Assembly: GCF_000974985.2 (NCBI RefSeq)
Contig: NZ_LAVA02000003.1
Location: forward strand, 124,001 to 188,000
Origin: Streptomyces mangrovisoli
GTDB lineage: Bacteria; Actinomycetota; Actinomycetes; Streptomycetales; Streptomycetaceae
Length of the DNA stretch: 64,000 nucleotides
Direction: 5' to 3'
In this document: one piece after another, positions 36,995-45,185 of the stretch
Layout: every line of letters starts with the position of its first letter
Position numbering within the stretch: the first letter of the stretch is position 1
The notes under the pieces: model-generated
Told to the model about the DNA's origin: nothing
Databases searched by the model: none
What the model saw: only the letters and a program-made list of their open reading frames with translations
Position numbers and translations under genes: made by a program

Positions 36995-38185
36995 TCAGCC
37001 CGCCAGGGACTTCAGCCGGCGTACGGCCTCGTCGAGCACCGACGTCCGCTTGCAGAACGCGAACCGTACGAACGGGGCGCCGGCCTCGCGGTGGTCGTAG
37101 AAGACCGCGTTCGGGATGGCGACGACGCCCGCGCGTTCGGGCAGGGCGCGGCAGAAGGCGAAGCCGTCGGTCTCGCCGAGGGGGCGGATGTCGGTGGTGA
37201 TGAAGTACGTGCCGGCGGTGTCGTAGACCGTGAAGCCCGCCTCCCGGAGCCCCGCGGCCAGCAGGTCGCGCTTGGCCTGCATGTCCTCGCGGAAGGCCGT
37301 GAAGTACGTGTCCGGCAGGGCGAGGGCCTCCGCCGCCGCGTACTGGAAGGGTCCGGAGGCGACGTACGTGAGGAACTGCTTCGCCGAGCGGACCGCCGTG
37401 ACCAGGCCCGGCGCGGCCGTCACCCAGCCCACCTTCCAGCCGGTGAACGAGAACGTCTTGCCCGCCGAGCCGATCGTGACCGTGCGCTCGCGCATCCCGG
37501 GGAAGGTCGCGAGGGGCACGTGCTCGGCGCCGTCGAAGACCAGGTGCTCGTAGACCTCGTCGGTGATCACCAGGAGGTCCCGCTCCACGGCCAGCGCGGC
37601 GATCGCGGCCAGCTCCTCGCGGGTGAGGACCGTGCCGGTCGGGTTGTGCGGGGTGTTGACCAGCAGCAGCCGGGTGCGGTCGGTGACCGCGTCCCGCAGT
37701 TCGTCGAGGTCCAGCCGGAAGGCGCCCTCGTGCGGGCGCAGCGTCACCGGCACCCGGCGGCCGCCGGCCATCGCGATGCAGGCCGCGTAGGAGTCGTAGT
37801 ACGGCTCCAGGGCGATCACCTCGTCGCCCGGCTCCAGCAGGGCGAGCAGCGACGCGGCGATCGCCTCCGTGGCGCCCGCGGTGACCAGCACCTCGGTGTC
37901 GGGGTCGAACTCCAGGCCGTAGCGGCGCTGTTGGTGGGCGGCCACCCCGCCGCGCAGCTCGGGCACGCCCGGACCCGGCGGGTACTGGTTGCCGCGGCCG
38001 TCGCGCAGCGCCCGCACGGCCGCCTCGCGGACCTCCTCGGGGCCGTCCGTGTCGGGGAAGCCCTGGCCCAGGTTGATCGAGCCGGTACTGAGGGCCAGGG
38101 CGGACATCTCGGCGAAGATCGTCGTGCCGAACTCGGCGAGCCGGCGGTTGAGCAGGGGGCGGGCGCTGGAGGTCATGGCGGTCAT
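36995..38185 (-). CDS. PLP-dependent aminotransferase, class I/II
   Basis: A 396-residue fold-type I aminotransferase. ATG 38185 is preferred (AGGG nine bases away); ATG 38176 is also possible. Landmarks: LGQGFPDTDGPEEV (about 40-53), GRGNQYPPGPGVPELR, NTPHNPTGTVL (about 172-182), ITDEVYEHLVFDG, and the PLP-lysine block SAGKTFSFTGWKVGW (Lys near 243). The pattern fits the kynurenine/methionine aminotransferase and DapC-like branch, so substrates may be methionine, aromatic amino acids, kynurenine or N-succinyl-diaminopimelate. The kynurenine genes are 9 kb away, so a link is possible but unproven. Convergent with YbjN. Confidence 0.88.
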   Translation of the reverse strand: MTAMTSSARPLLNRRLAEFGTTIFAEMSALALSTGSINLGQGFPDTDGPEEVREAAVRALRDGRGNQYPPGPGVPELRGGVAAHQQRRYGLEFDPDTEVLVTAGATEAIAASLLALLEPGDEVIALEPYYDSYAACIAMAGGRRVPVTLRPHEGAFRLDLDELRDAVTDRTRLLLVNTPHNPTGTVLTREELAAIAALAVERDLLVITDEVYEHLVFDGAEHVPLATFPGMRERTVTIGSAGKTFSFTGWKVGWVTAAPGLVTAVRSAKQFLTYVASGPFQYAAAEALALPDTYFTAFREDMQAKRDLLAAGLREAGFTVYDTAGTYFITTDIRPLGETDGFAFCRALPERAGVVAIPNAVFYDHREAGAPFVRFAFCKRTSVLDEAVRRLKSLAG

Positions 38186-38366
38186 CCTGCGCCCTGGGTC
38201 CGGGTTCCTCAACCGGCCCCTTCGCGCCCTGTGTCCTTGCTCAGAAGTTCCTCAACACCGCTTTGGCGGGTGCGGCGGCCGGGCATCCCCCGGGCACGCG
38301 CACGTCGCGCGGACGGCGAGGCGCCCACGGGGGGCCGCTTCGGGGGAACGGAAGGAGGGTGACGCC

Positions 38367-38693
38367 ATGGTCTTCGGCATCATCCTGGCGGTGGTCGCGG
38401 TGCTGGTCGTCGCGGCCGTGGTGAACGGGGCGCGGGGCGGCCGGTCCGGCAAGCGGCACCGGGGCGCGGGCCGCCTCGGCGGGGCCGCCGGCAGCGACGC
38501 CGGCTGGTGGGTGGGGCAGAGCGACAGCGGCGGCTCGTCCGGCGGGCACCACTCCGGCGGGCACCACTCGGGAGGGCACTCCGGCGGCCACCACAGCTGC
38601 GGCGGGCACTCGTCCTGCGGCGGCCACTCCTCCTGCGGAGGGTCGTCGTGCGGCTCGTCCTGCGGCGGGGGCGGCTGCGGGGGAGGCAGCTGA
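38367..38693 (+). CDS. Small membrane protein with a Gly/Ser/His/Cys repeat tail
   Basis: A 108-residue protein with a strong GGAAGGAGGG ribosome site. One membrane helix (MVFGIILAVVAVLVVAAVV) is followed by a basic loop (about 22-40) and a tail from about residue 50 made of SGGHH, SGGHS, SCGGHSSCGG and CGGGGCGGGS units. The tail contains about nine His and seven Cys within 60 residues and no other side chains of note, so metal binding (zinc, copper or nickel) is the obvious guess. Similar tails occur in some actinobacterial membrane proteins of unknown role. No regulator or transporter is adjacent. Confidence 0.72.
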   Translation: MVFGIILAVVAVLVVAAVVNGARGGRSGKRHRGAGRLGGAAGSDAGWWVGQSDSGGSSGGHHSGGHHSGGHSGGHHSCGGHSSCGGHSSCGGSSCGSSCGGGGCGGGS

Positions 38694-39067
38694 CCGGCCT
38701 CTCCCGCAGGGAGGCGATCGGCCGGCTTCCCCCGCAGGGAGGCAGCCGACTGGCCTCTGCATCGGCCGGGGGAGCGCGCGCGGCGACATGAGGGGCGGAT
38801 CGCTCCGGCGCGCGCCCTCCCCGGCCTGGCGTGCGCCGGTGGTTGAACAGTTGAGCTGTGGAGCCCTCTGAGGGATGGAAACCGCACGAACTTGGGTAAA
38901 AACGCTGTGGTGGCACCACAGTTCATGATTCCCTCTAAATCACTGACGCAGCCCCTCGGACGTCTCGCGGACGCCCTCCGCCGACAGGGCTGAGCGATCC
39001 GATTCCCCGGTGTCGACCGGGGTGCGCCGGACCTTCCTCCCTCCTTGCGTGCCAGCGGAGCCGATCC
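38694..39067 (+). promoter_or_regulatory. Intergenic region with a palindrome before the DUF2617 gene
   Basis: No gene is seen in these 374 bases. The first part has short repeats (cccgcagggaggc twice, 38704-38740). A palindrome CTGTGGTG-G-CACCACAG lies at 38905-38921 and could be a dyad operator. The sequence around 38890-38945 is less GC-rich than its surroundings, consistent with a promoter for the DUF2617 gene. Confidence 0.35.
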
Positions 39068-39604
39068 ATGCTCACGACCCTGAACACCTCCTACACCGAT
39101 ACGCGCGCGGCCGACCTGGCCTGGGCCCTGGGCCGCGAGCCGCTCCCCGCGCTCGCCACCCTCGACCTCGAACTGGCGGACGCAAAACTCCAGTTGAGAC
39201 TTCTCGGCGCTTCACACCAGGTACTTCTGGACGAGGAACGGGGCAGGTGTTCGGAGACGGTGGCCTGCATCCCGGGGTCCAGCACCCCGCTGCCGCTCGG
39301 AGTGGCCAAGCGCGTCGGCGACTGGGAGTACGAGTTCGCGGCCCGGGTGGAGGTGCTCTCGCCGGGCTCGTTCGCGGGCCGCGCGCAGGAGTTGCTGGCC
39401 CTGGTCTCCGACCATCCCCAGGGCCTGGCCGGGGTGTTCCCCGGCAGCCCGCACGCGTTCACCGCGCTGCTCGCCCAGCGGTACGAGGGCCAGGTGCACT
39501 GGCGCACCTGGCACGCCTACCCGCAGGACGGCCAACTCGTCGCCACCCGGACCCGGGTGGGGGTCCGGCAGCCGGCGCGGACGGCGGCCCCGGCGCGGGC
39601 GTGA
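39068..39604 (+). CDS. DUF2617 family protein
   Basis: A 178-residue cytoplasmic protein; ATG 39068 with GGAG seven bases upstream. The pattern MLTTLNTSYTDTRAADLAWALGREPLPALA and LDLELADAKLQLRLLGASHQVLL matches DUF2617, a family of unknown function that in actinobacteria is usually next to a spermidine-synthase-like membrane protein, as here (79 bases downstream). The C-terminal WRTWHAYPQDGQLVATRTRV is also typical. A role with that partner is inferred from context only. Confidence 0.85.
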   Translation: MLTTLNTSYTDTRAADLAWALGREPLPALATLDLELADAKLQLRLLGASHQVLLDEERGRCSETVACIPGSSTPLPLGVAKRVGDWEYEFAARVEVLSPGSFAGRAQELLALVSDHPQGLAGVFPGSPHAFTALLAQRYEGQVHWRTWHAYPQDGQLVATRTRVGVRQPARTAAPARA

Positions 39605-39683
39605 CCGCCCGGCACGGCGTCAACTCCGCGTTCCACACGTGTGGGTGACGAAGTGCCCCCTGCCCGTCACGTAACGTCGCCAT

Positions 39684-41300
39684 GTGATCGATCCGCACGC
39701 ACCGGCACCGCCGGGCACCCCGCCGCCCTGGCGTGGTCCCGCGCCGCTGCCGGTGCGGCCCGGCACCGGGCGGTTCCTGGTGCTGGTGTGCGTCTTCGTC
39801 TGCGCGGCCTGCGGACTCGTGTACGAACTCGAACTGGTCGCGCTGGCCTCGTACTTGATGGGCGACTCGGTCACCCAGGCGTCCGTGGTGCTGTCCGTCA
39901 TGGTCTTCGCGATGGGCGTCGGCTCGCTGGCCGCCAAACGGCTGCGCGGGCGCGCGGCGGCGGGCTTCGGCGCGGTCGAGGCCGCGCTCGCCCTGACCGG
40001 CGGATGCAGCGCGATGAGCCTGTACGCCGTCTTCGCCTGGACCGGCGACTGGGGCGGGCTGTGGGCCGACGGCCCGCGCTGCCTGCTGGTGGCCTTCTCC
40101 CTCGCCATCGGACTGTTCATCGGCGCCGAGGTGCCGCTGCTGATGGAGCTGATCCAGCGCATCCGGCGGCAGGACGCGGGCGGCGCGGTGGCCGACCTGT
40201 TCGCCGCGGACTACGTCGGCGCGCTGGTCGGCGGCCTCGCCTTCCCGTTCCTGCTGCTGCCGCTGTTCGGCCAGCTCACCGGCGTACTGCTCACCGGCGC
40301 GGTGAACGTCACGGCCGGGGGCGCCCTGGTCCTCGGCCTGTTCCGGCGCGACCTCGGGCGCCGGGCCCGCTGGCTGCTGATCGCCGCCAATCTGGCCGTG
40401 CTCGGCGTCCTCGCCTCCGCCGCGCTCCTCGCCGACGACTTCGAGCGCGCCGCCCGGCAGGCGGTCTACGGGGACGACGTGCGCGTCGCCCGGCAGAGCG
40501 GCGGCCAGGAGGTGGTCCTGGCCGGCGGCACCGCGGGCCGCCCCCTCGACCTCTTCCTCGACGGCCGGCTGCGGGTCGCGGGCCGTGACGAGCGCCGCTA
40601 CCACGAGGCCCTGGTGCACCCCGCGATGGCCGGACCGCACGCCCGGGTGCTGGTCCTCGGCGGCGGCGACGGCCTCGCCGTCCGCGAGGTGCTGCGCCAC
40701 CGGGGGGTGCGCCGGGTCGACGTCGTCGACGCCGACCCGGACCTGGTCCGGCTGGCCCGCGGCGACCCCGCCCTCGCCCGGCTCAACGGCCACGCCTACG
40801 CCGACCCGCGCGTCCATGTCACCGTCGGCGACGCCTTCGGCCTGCTGCGCCGGTGCCCCCGGGCGGCGTACGACGTGGTGATCGCGGATCTGCCGGACCC
40901 CCGCTCCACCGCGAGCACCAAGTTCTACTCCGAGGAGTTCTACGGCCTCGCCCGCCGCGCCCTCGCCCCCGGCGGGCGGCTGGCCGTGCACGCCGGTCCG
41001 GTCCTCACCCGGCGCCGGGACTTCTGGACCGTGGAGGCCACCGTCCGCGCGGCCGGCCTGCGCACCGCCCCCTACCGGGTGGGCTGCCGCGGCGCGCGGC
41101 GCGGCCCGGACGCCGTGCGCGGACCGGGCGACTGGGGGTTCGTGCTGGCCGCCGTGGACCGCCCGGCGCTCCGCCTCGACCCGGGCGAGCCCCCGCCGCG
41201 CACCCTGACCCGGGCGGCGCTGGCCGCGGACCGGCGATCGGCCGAGCGGACCAGGGTCCACGGGGCGCGGGTGTCGACCCTGGTGCATCCGCGCTACTGA
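39684..41300 (+). CDS. Spermidine-synthase-like methyltransferase-fold protein with N-terminal membrane domain
   Basis: A 538-residue protein. The GTG at 39684 overlaps an out-of-frame ATG. Residues about 28-245 contain seven or so membrane helices (SGL-type [18 protein letters not shown] start). The C-terminal half (about 265-490) is a polyamine aminopropyltransferase domain: [14 protein letters not shown] (Tyr-His-Glu), [18 protein letters not shown] (nucleoside-binding loop), [21 protein letters not shown] and IADLPDPRS. Such fusions transfer aminopropyl groups from decarboxylated S-adenosylmethionine or have a different membrane-linked role. Found beside DUF2617 and, here, without DUF350/DUF4247 neighbours. 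Confidence 0.88.
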   Translation: MIDPHAPAPPGTPPPWRGPAPLPVRPGTGRFLVLVCVFVCAACGLVYELELVALASYLMGDSVTQASVVLSVMVFAMGVGSLAAKRLRGRAAAGFGAVEAALALTGGCSAMSLYAVFAWTGDWGGLWADGPRCLLVAFSLAIGLFIGAEVPLLMELIQRIRRQDAGGAVADLFAADYVGALVGGLAFPFLLLPLFGQLTGVLLTGAVNVTAGGALVLGLFRRDLGRRARWLLIAANLAVLGVLASAALLADDFERAARQAVYGDDVRVARQSGGQEVVLAGGTAGRPLDLFLDGRLRVAGRDERRYHEALVHPAMAGPHARVLVLGGGDGLAVREVLRHRGVRRVDVVDADPDLVRLARGDPALARLNGHAYADPRVHVTVGDAFGLLRRCPRAAYDVVIADLPDPRSTASTKFYSEEFYGLARRALAPGGRLAVHAGPVLTRRRDFWTVEATVRAAGLRTAPYRVGCRGARRGPDAVRGPGDWGFVLAAVDRPALRLDPGEPPPRTLTRAALAADRRSAERTRVHGARVSTLVHPRY

Positions 41301-41394
41301 GCGGCCCCGCGGGTACGCCCGCCGGGAGTGGATCCCGGGCGAATCCCTCACCGCGCGGGTGCGGGCGGCCCCACCCTGGGTAGGCTCCGCAGAC

Positions 41395-42447
41395 ATGGAG
41401 CACGAGGTGCACGTTCCGGTTCTGGCCGACCGTCTGCGGGCGGCGCTCGCCGATCCCGCCCGGGTCGCCCGCGCGGTCCCCGGGCTCCAGCAGGACGCGG
41501 GCACCGAGCCGGTCGCGGGGCGGCTGAAGCTGCGGATCGGCGGCCACTCCATCACCTACCGCGGCGCGTTCCGGGTCACCGCGGGGGACGCGGACTCCTT
41601 CGCCGTCGAGGGCGACGCGGTCGAGGCCCGGGGCAGCGGCACGGTGAAGTTCGCGCTCACGGTGCGGGTGCGGGACACCGACGGCGGGACGACGGTCGCC
41701 TTCGCCGGGACCGTGACGGCCGACGGCCGGGTGGGCGAACTCCCGGCGGACGCCGTGCACTCGGCGGTGACCCGGCTGCTGGACCGGTGCGTCGAGAACC
41801 TCGCCGCGCAGCCGTCCGCCGACCCGCTCCAGGCGCTGGCCACGGAGGACTTCGCGCCCGGCGCGAGCGCCGACTTCGAGGCGGGACCCGACGCGGACGA
41901 CGGACCGGTACCGGCACCGACGCCGGAACCGGCACCGGCACCGGCACCGGCACCGGGTGAGGGCACCGACGCTCCCGACGAGACGGTCACCGGCACGGAC
42001 ACCGGCACCGGATCCGACGGCACCGACACCGGCGCCGACGGCCCCGAGGACACCGCAGACAGCGACGATTCCGGCAGCCCCGGCGACTCCGGCACCCCCG
42101 AAGAGACCGGCACCCCCGAAGCGCCCGACGACGATCACGTCTCCGTCTTCGACACCGACGTCCCCCCGCCCGCCCTCGACCCCGCGTCCGGACCCGACCC
42201 CGTCGGCCCCGCGCCGGAGTTCCCCGAGCCCGCCGAGCCGCCGGCCGAGGCCGCGCACGCCCGGCGCACGATGATCGGGCGCAGCGCCGAGGAGGTCGAC
42301 CACGCCCCGCCGCGCGGCCGCTACGCGCCCGTGCCCGCCCCGCAGACCGTCGGCAGCGGCGCCACCCTGCGCTGGGTCGCCCCGGCCGCGGCCCTGGTCG
42401 TGGCCTCGGCGATCGTCGTCGGCCGGGTGCTGCGCAAGCGCCGCTGA
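41395..42447 (+). CDS. CoxG-like SRPBCC protein with a C-terminal membrane anchor
   Basis: A 350-residue protein starting MEHEVHVPVLADRLRAALADPARVARAVPGLQ, the standard opening of CoxG (CO dehydrogenase subunit G) SRPBCC domains (1-145). A long linker (about 150-280) is rich in Pro, Glu, Asp, Thr and Gly; part is encoded by repeats of ccggca (41927-41956). A single membrane helix (WVAPAAALVVASAIVVGRVL) and a basic RKRR end follow, so the SRPBCC domain is tethered to the inner face of the membrane. CoxG recruits CO dehydrogenase to the membrane or carries a quinone; no cox genes are visible here. Confidence 0.82.
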   Translation: MEHEVHVPVLADRLRAALADPARVARAVPGLQQDAGTEPVAGRLKLRIGGHSITYRGAFRVTAGDADSFAVEGDAVEARGSGTVKFALTVRVRDTDGGTTVAFAGTVTADGRVGELPADAVHSAVTRLLDRCVENLAAQPSADPLQALATEDFAPGASADFEAGPDADDGPVPAPTPEPAPAPAPAPGEGTDAPDETVTGTDTGTGSDGTDTGADGPEDTADSDDSGSPGDSGTPEETGTPEAPDDDHVSVFDTDVPPPALDPASGPDPVGPAPEFPEPAEPPAEAAHARRTMIGRSAEEVDHAPPRGRYAPVPAPQTVGSGATLRWVAPAAALVVASAIVVGRVLRKRR

Positions 42448-42502
42448 GCGAAACCGCGCCGCACGCGCGAGGTGCTCTTGATCGGCCCAGTAGGGTCGTC
42501 CC

Positions 42503-43291
42503 GTGCGTAACGAAGACATCACGCTGACCGCGGGCGACGCGGAGGTGACCGTGCAGCCGGGCAACGGCGGCCGGGTGGGCGGGCTCCGGGTCGACGGCAC
42601 CGAACTGCTGCGCCAGGGCGAGCGGTTCGGTTGTTTCCCGATGGTCCCCTGGTGCGGCCGGATCCGCGAGGGCCGCTTCCGGGACGGCGCCACCGTCCGT
42701 CAGATGCCCCTCAACTCGCCGCCGCACGCCATCCACGGCACGGTCCGCGACGGTTCCTGGCGCACCGCCCGCGTGGCGGACGGCGAGGCCGTGATCACGT
42801 ACGACCTGGTCGAGCCGTGGCCCCACGCGGGCCGGGTCACCCAGGCCGTCGCGCTGACCCCGGACGCGCTGACGCTGACCATGTCGGTGGAGACGTACGA
42901 CGACTCCTTCCCCGCGCAGATCGGCTGGCACCCGTGGTTCCACCGGAACCTGCGCGGCGCGGACGCCCGGCTCGACTTCGCCCCGGCGTGGCAGGAGGAG
43001 CGCGGCGACGACCACCTGCCCACCGGCAACCGGATCGACCCGAAGCCCGGCCCGTGGGACGACTGCTTCGGAATGCCGGACGGCGTGCGCGTGACGCTCA
43101 CCTGGCCCGGCTTCCTGGAACTCGCGGTGACCAGCCCCGAGCACTGGGTCGTGGTCTACGACGAGCAGGACGCGGCCGTCTGCGTGGAGCCGCAGACCGG
43201 GCCGCCGAACGGGCTCAACACCCTTCCACGCCTGGTCACACCGCTTCAGCCGCTGGAGGCGACGACCACCTGGAGCTGGCGCCGCATCTAA
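42503..43291 (+). CDS. Aldose 1-epimerase (mutarotase)
   Basis: A 262-residue protein from GTG 42503. It interconverts alpha and beta anomers of aldoses. The catalytic residues can be placed: His in PPHAIHGTVRD (about 74-77), His in IGWHPWFHRN (about 141) and the general-base Glu in VCVEPQTGPPNGLN (about 231). Start pattern DAEVTVQPGNGGRVGGLRVDGTELLR is typical of the galactose-mutarotase superfamily. The stop lies ten bases before pyrE, so the two may be cotranscribed, though their functions are unrelated. Confidence 0.9.
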   Translation: MRNEDITLTAGDAEVTVQPGNGGRVGGLRVDGTELLRQGERFGCFPMVPWCGRIREGRFRDGATVRQMPLNSPPHAIHGTVRDGSWRTARVADGEAVITYDLVEPWPHAGRVTQAVALTPDALTLTMSVETYDDSFPAQIGWHPWFHRNLRGADARLDFAPAWQEERGDDHLPTGNRIDPKPGPWDDCFGMPDGVRVTLTWPGFLELAVTSPEHWVVVYDEQDAAVCVEPQTGPPNGLNTLPRLVTPLQPLEATTTWSWRRI

Positions 43292-43301
43292 GCTGGACCG
43301 C

Positions 43302-43850
43302 ATGACGGACGCACGTGGCGCACTGCTGCAGCAGATCAAGGACAAGGCCGTGGTGCACGGCAAGGTGACGCTCTCCTCGGGGCTGGAGGCCGACTACTAC
43401 ATCGACCTGCGCCGCATCACCCTGGACGGCGAGGCGGCCCCGCTGGTCGGCCAGGTGCTGCTCGACCTGACCGCGGACCTGGAGTACGACGCGGTGGGCG
43501 GCCTGACCATGGGCGCCGACCCGGTCGCCGCGGCGATCCTGCACGCCGCGGCCGCCCGCGGCCGGCGCGTGGACGCCTTCGTGGTGCGCAAGGCCGCCAA
43601 GGCGCACGGCCTCCAGCGGCGGGTCGAGGGCCCGGACATCAAGGGCCGCCGGGTCCTGGTCGTCGAGGACACCTCCACCACCGGCGGCTCCCCGCTCACC
43701 GCGGTCGAGGCGGTGCGGGAGGCGGGCGCCGAGGTCGTCGCCGTCGCCACCATCGTGGACCGCGCGACCGGCGCCGCCGAGAAGATCCAGGAGGGCGCGG
43801 GAGTGCCGTACCTGTACGCGTTCTCGAAGGACGAGCTGGGTCTCGACTGA
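43302..43850 (+). CDS. pyrE: Orotate phosphoribosyltransferase
   Basis: A 182-residue enzyme that joins orotate to PRPP, giving OMP in pyrimidine synthesis. The PRPP motif VLVVEDTSTTGGS is at about residues 114-126. KVTLSSGLEADYYIDLRRITLDG (about 24-46) matches the orotate-binding start of the actinobacterial form, and FVVRKAAKAHGLQRRVEGPD carries the catalytic Lys/Arg loop. ATG 43302 is ten bases after the epimerase stop. Confidence 0.95.
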   Translation: MTDARGALLQQIKDKAVVHGKVTLSSGLEADYYIDLRRITLDGEAAPLVGQVLLDLTADLEYDAVGGLTMGADPVAAAILHAAAARGRRVDAFVVRKAAKAHGLQRRVEGPDIKGRRVLVVEDTSTTGGSPLTAVEAVREAGAEVVAVATIVDRATGAAEKIQEGAGVPYLYAFSKDELGLD

Positions 43851-44012
43851 GCGGCCGTCCGCGCAGGTGCACACGCGGCGGGTCGGGGCCGCGCCGGGGC
43901 TGAGGCACCGGGTCGAGTCTGGAAAGATGGGGCCGACGATGACGTCGCATCCCAAGGTCTAGGTCAGGGCCGAAAAGCAGTACGCCAACCCGCAGATACA
44001 AGGAGCGGACAG

Positions 44013-45035
44013 ATGCCCATCGCAACCCCCGAGGTCTACAACGAGATGCTCGACCGGGCGAAGGCAGGCAAGTTCGCCTACCCGGCTATTAACGTCACCT
44101 CGACCCAGACCCTGCACGCGGCACTGCGCGGCTTCGCCGAGGCGGAGAGCGACGGCATCGTCCAGATCTCCACCGGCGGCGCCGAGTTCCTGGGCGGCCA
44201 GTACAGCAAGGAGATGGTGACCGGCTCGGTCGCGCTCGCCGAGTTCGCGCACATCGTCGCGGAGAAGTACCCGGTCAACGTCGCGCTGCACACCGACCAC
44301 TGCCCGAAGGACAAGCTCGACGGGTACGTGCGTCCGCTGCTCGCGATCTCCGAGGAGCGCGTCAAGGCCGGCCGCAACCCGCTGTTCCAGTCGCACATGT
44401 GGGACGGCTCCGCCGAGACGCTGGCCGACAACCTGGCCATCGCGCAGGAGTTGCTGGCGCAGGCCCACCGCGCCAACATCATCCTCGAGGTGGAGATCAC
44501 CCCCACCGGTGGCGAGGAGGACGGCGTCTCCCACGAGATCAACGACTCCCTCTACACCACGGTCGAGGACGCGATCCGCACCGCCGAGGCCCTCGGCCTG
44601 GGCGAGAAGGGCCGCTACCTGCTGGCCGCCTCCTTCGGCAACGTGCACGGCGTGTACAAGCCGGGCAACGTGGTGCTCCGTCCCGAGCTGCTGAAGGAGC
44701 TCAGCGAGGGCGTCGCCGCCAAGTTCGGCAAGCCGTCCCCGTTCGACTTCGTCTTCCACGGCGGCTCCGGCTCCACCGAGCAGGAGATCCTCACCGCGCT
44801 GGACAACGGCGTCGTCAAGATGAACCTCGACACCGACACCCAGTACGCCTTCACGCGCCCGGTCGCCGACCACATGCTGCGCAACTACGACGGCGTCCTG
44901 AAGGTCGACGGCGAGGTCGGCGACAAGAAGACCTACGACCCGCGCACCTGGGGCAAGCTGGCCGAGGCGTCGATGGCCGCCCGCGTCGTCGAGGCCACGC
45001 AGAACCTGCGGTCGGCGGGCAACCGTCTGAAGTGA
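44013..45035 (+). CDS. fba: Class II fructose-bisphosphate aldolase
   Basis: A 340-residue zinc enzyme of glycolysis and gluconeogenesis, cleaving fructose 1,6-bisphosphate to glyceraldehyde 3-phosphate and dihydroxyacetone phosphate. AAGGAG eight bases before ATG 44013. Catalytic and metal motifs: HTDHCPKDKLDGYVRPLL (His/Asp, about 88-105), EVEITPTGGEEDG (about 158-170), SFGNVHGVYKPGNVVLRPELL (His, about 209-229) and FHGGSGSTEQEI (about 248-259). DLDTDTQYAFTRPV is the phosphate-loop end. Monocistronic, followed by a hairpin. Confidence 0.97.
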   Translation: MPIATPEVYNEMLDRAKAGKFAYPAINVTSTQTLHAALRGFAEAESDGIVQISTGGAEFLGGQYSKEMVTGSVALAEFAHIVAEKYPVNVALHTDHCPKDKLDGYVRPLLAISEERVKAGRNPLFQSHMWDGSAETLADNLAIAQELLAQAHRANIILEVEITPTGGEEDGVSHEINDSLYTTVEDAIRTAEALGLGEKGRYLLAASFGNVHGVYKPGNVVLRPELLKELSEGVAAKFGKPSPFDFVFHGGSGSTEQEILTALDNGVVKMNLDTDTQYAFTRPVADHMLRNYDGVLKVDGEVGDKKTYDPRTWGKLAEASMAARVVEATQNLRSAGNRLK

Positions 45036-45097
45036 CCCGCGCGGTCACGAGGACCCCGCCGTCCGACGTGATCCACCGCGGCTTCCGCCGCTGAAGC

Positions 45098-45138
45098 GAG
45101 CCCGGCCGCCCAGGTCGACATCCCTGGGCGCCGGGCTC
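45098..45138 (+). terminator. Terminator after fba
   Basis: gagcccgg-c-cgcccag pairs with ctgggcg-ccgggctc (15 bp with one bulged C, loop about ten bases). It ends 48 bases before the MFS gene start. Confidence 0.75.
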
Positions 45139-45185
45139 GTCCCTTGTCCGGACACATGCGCCCGGCTCGCTGTATACCTGGGTAC

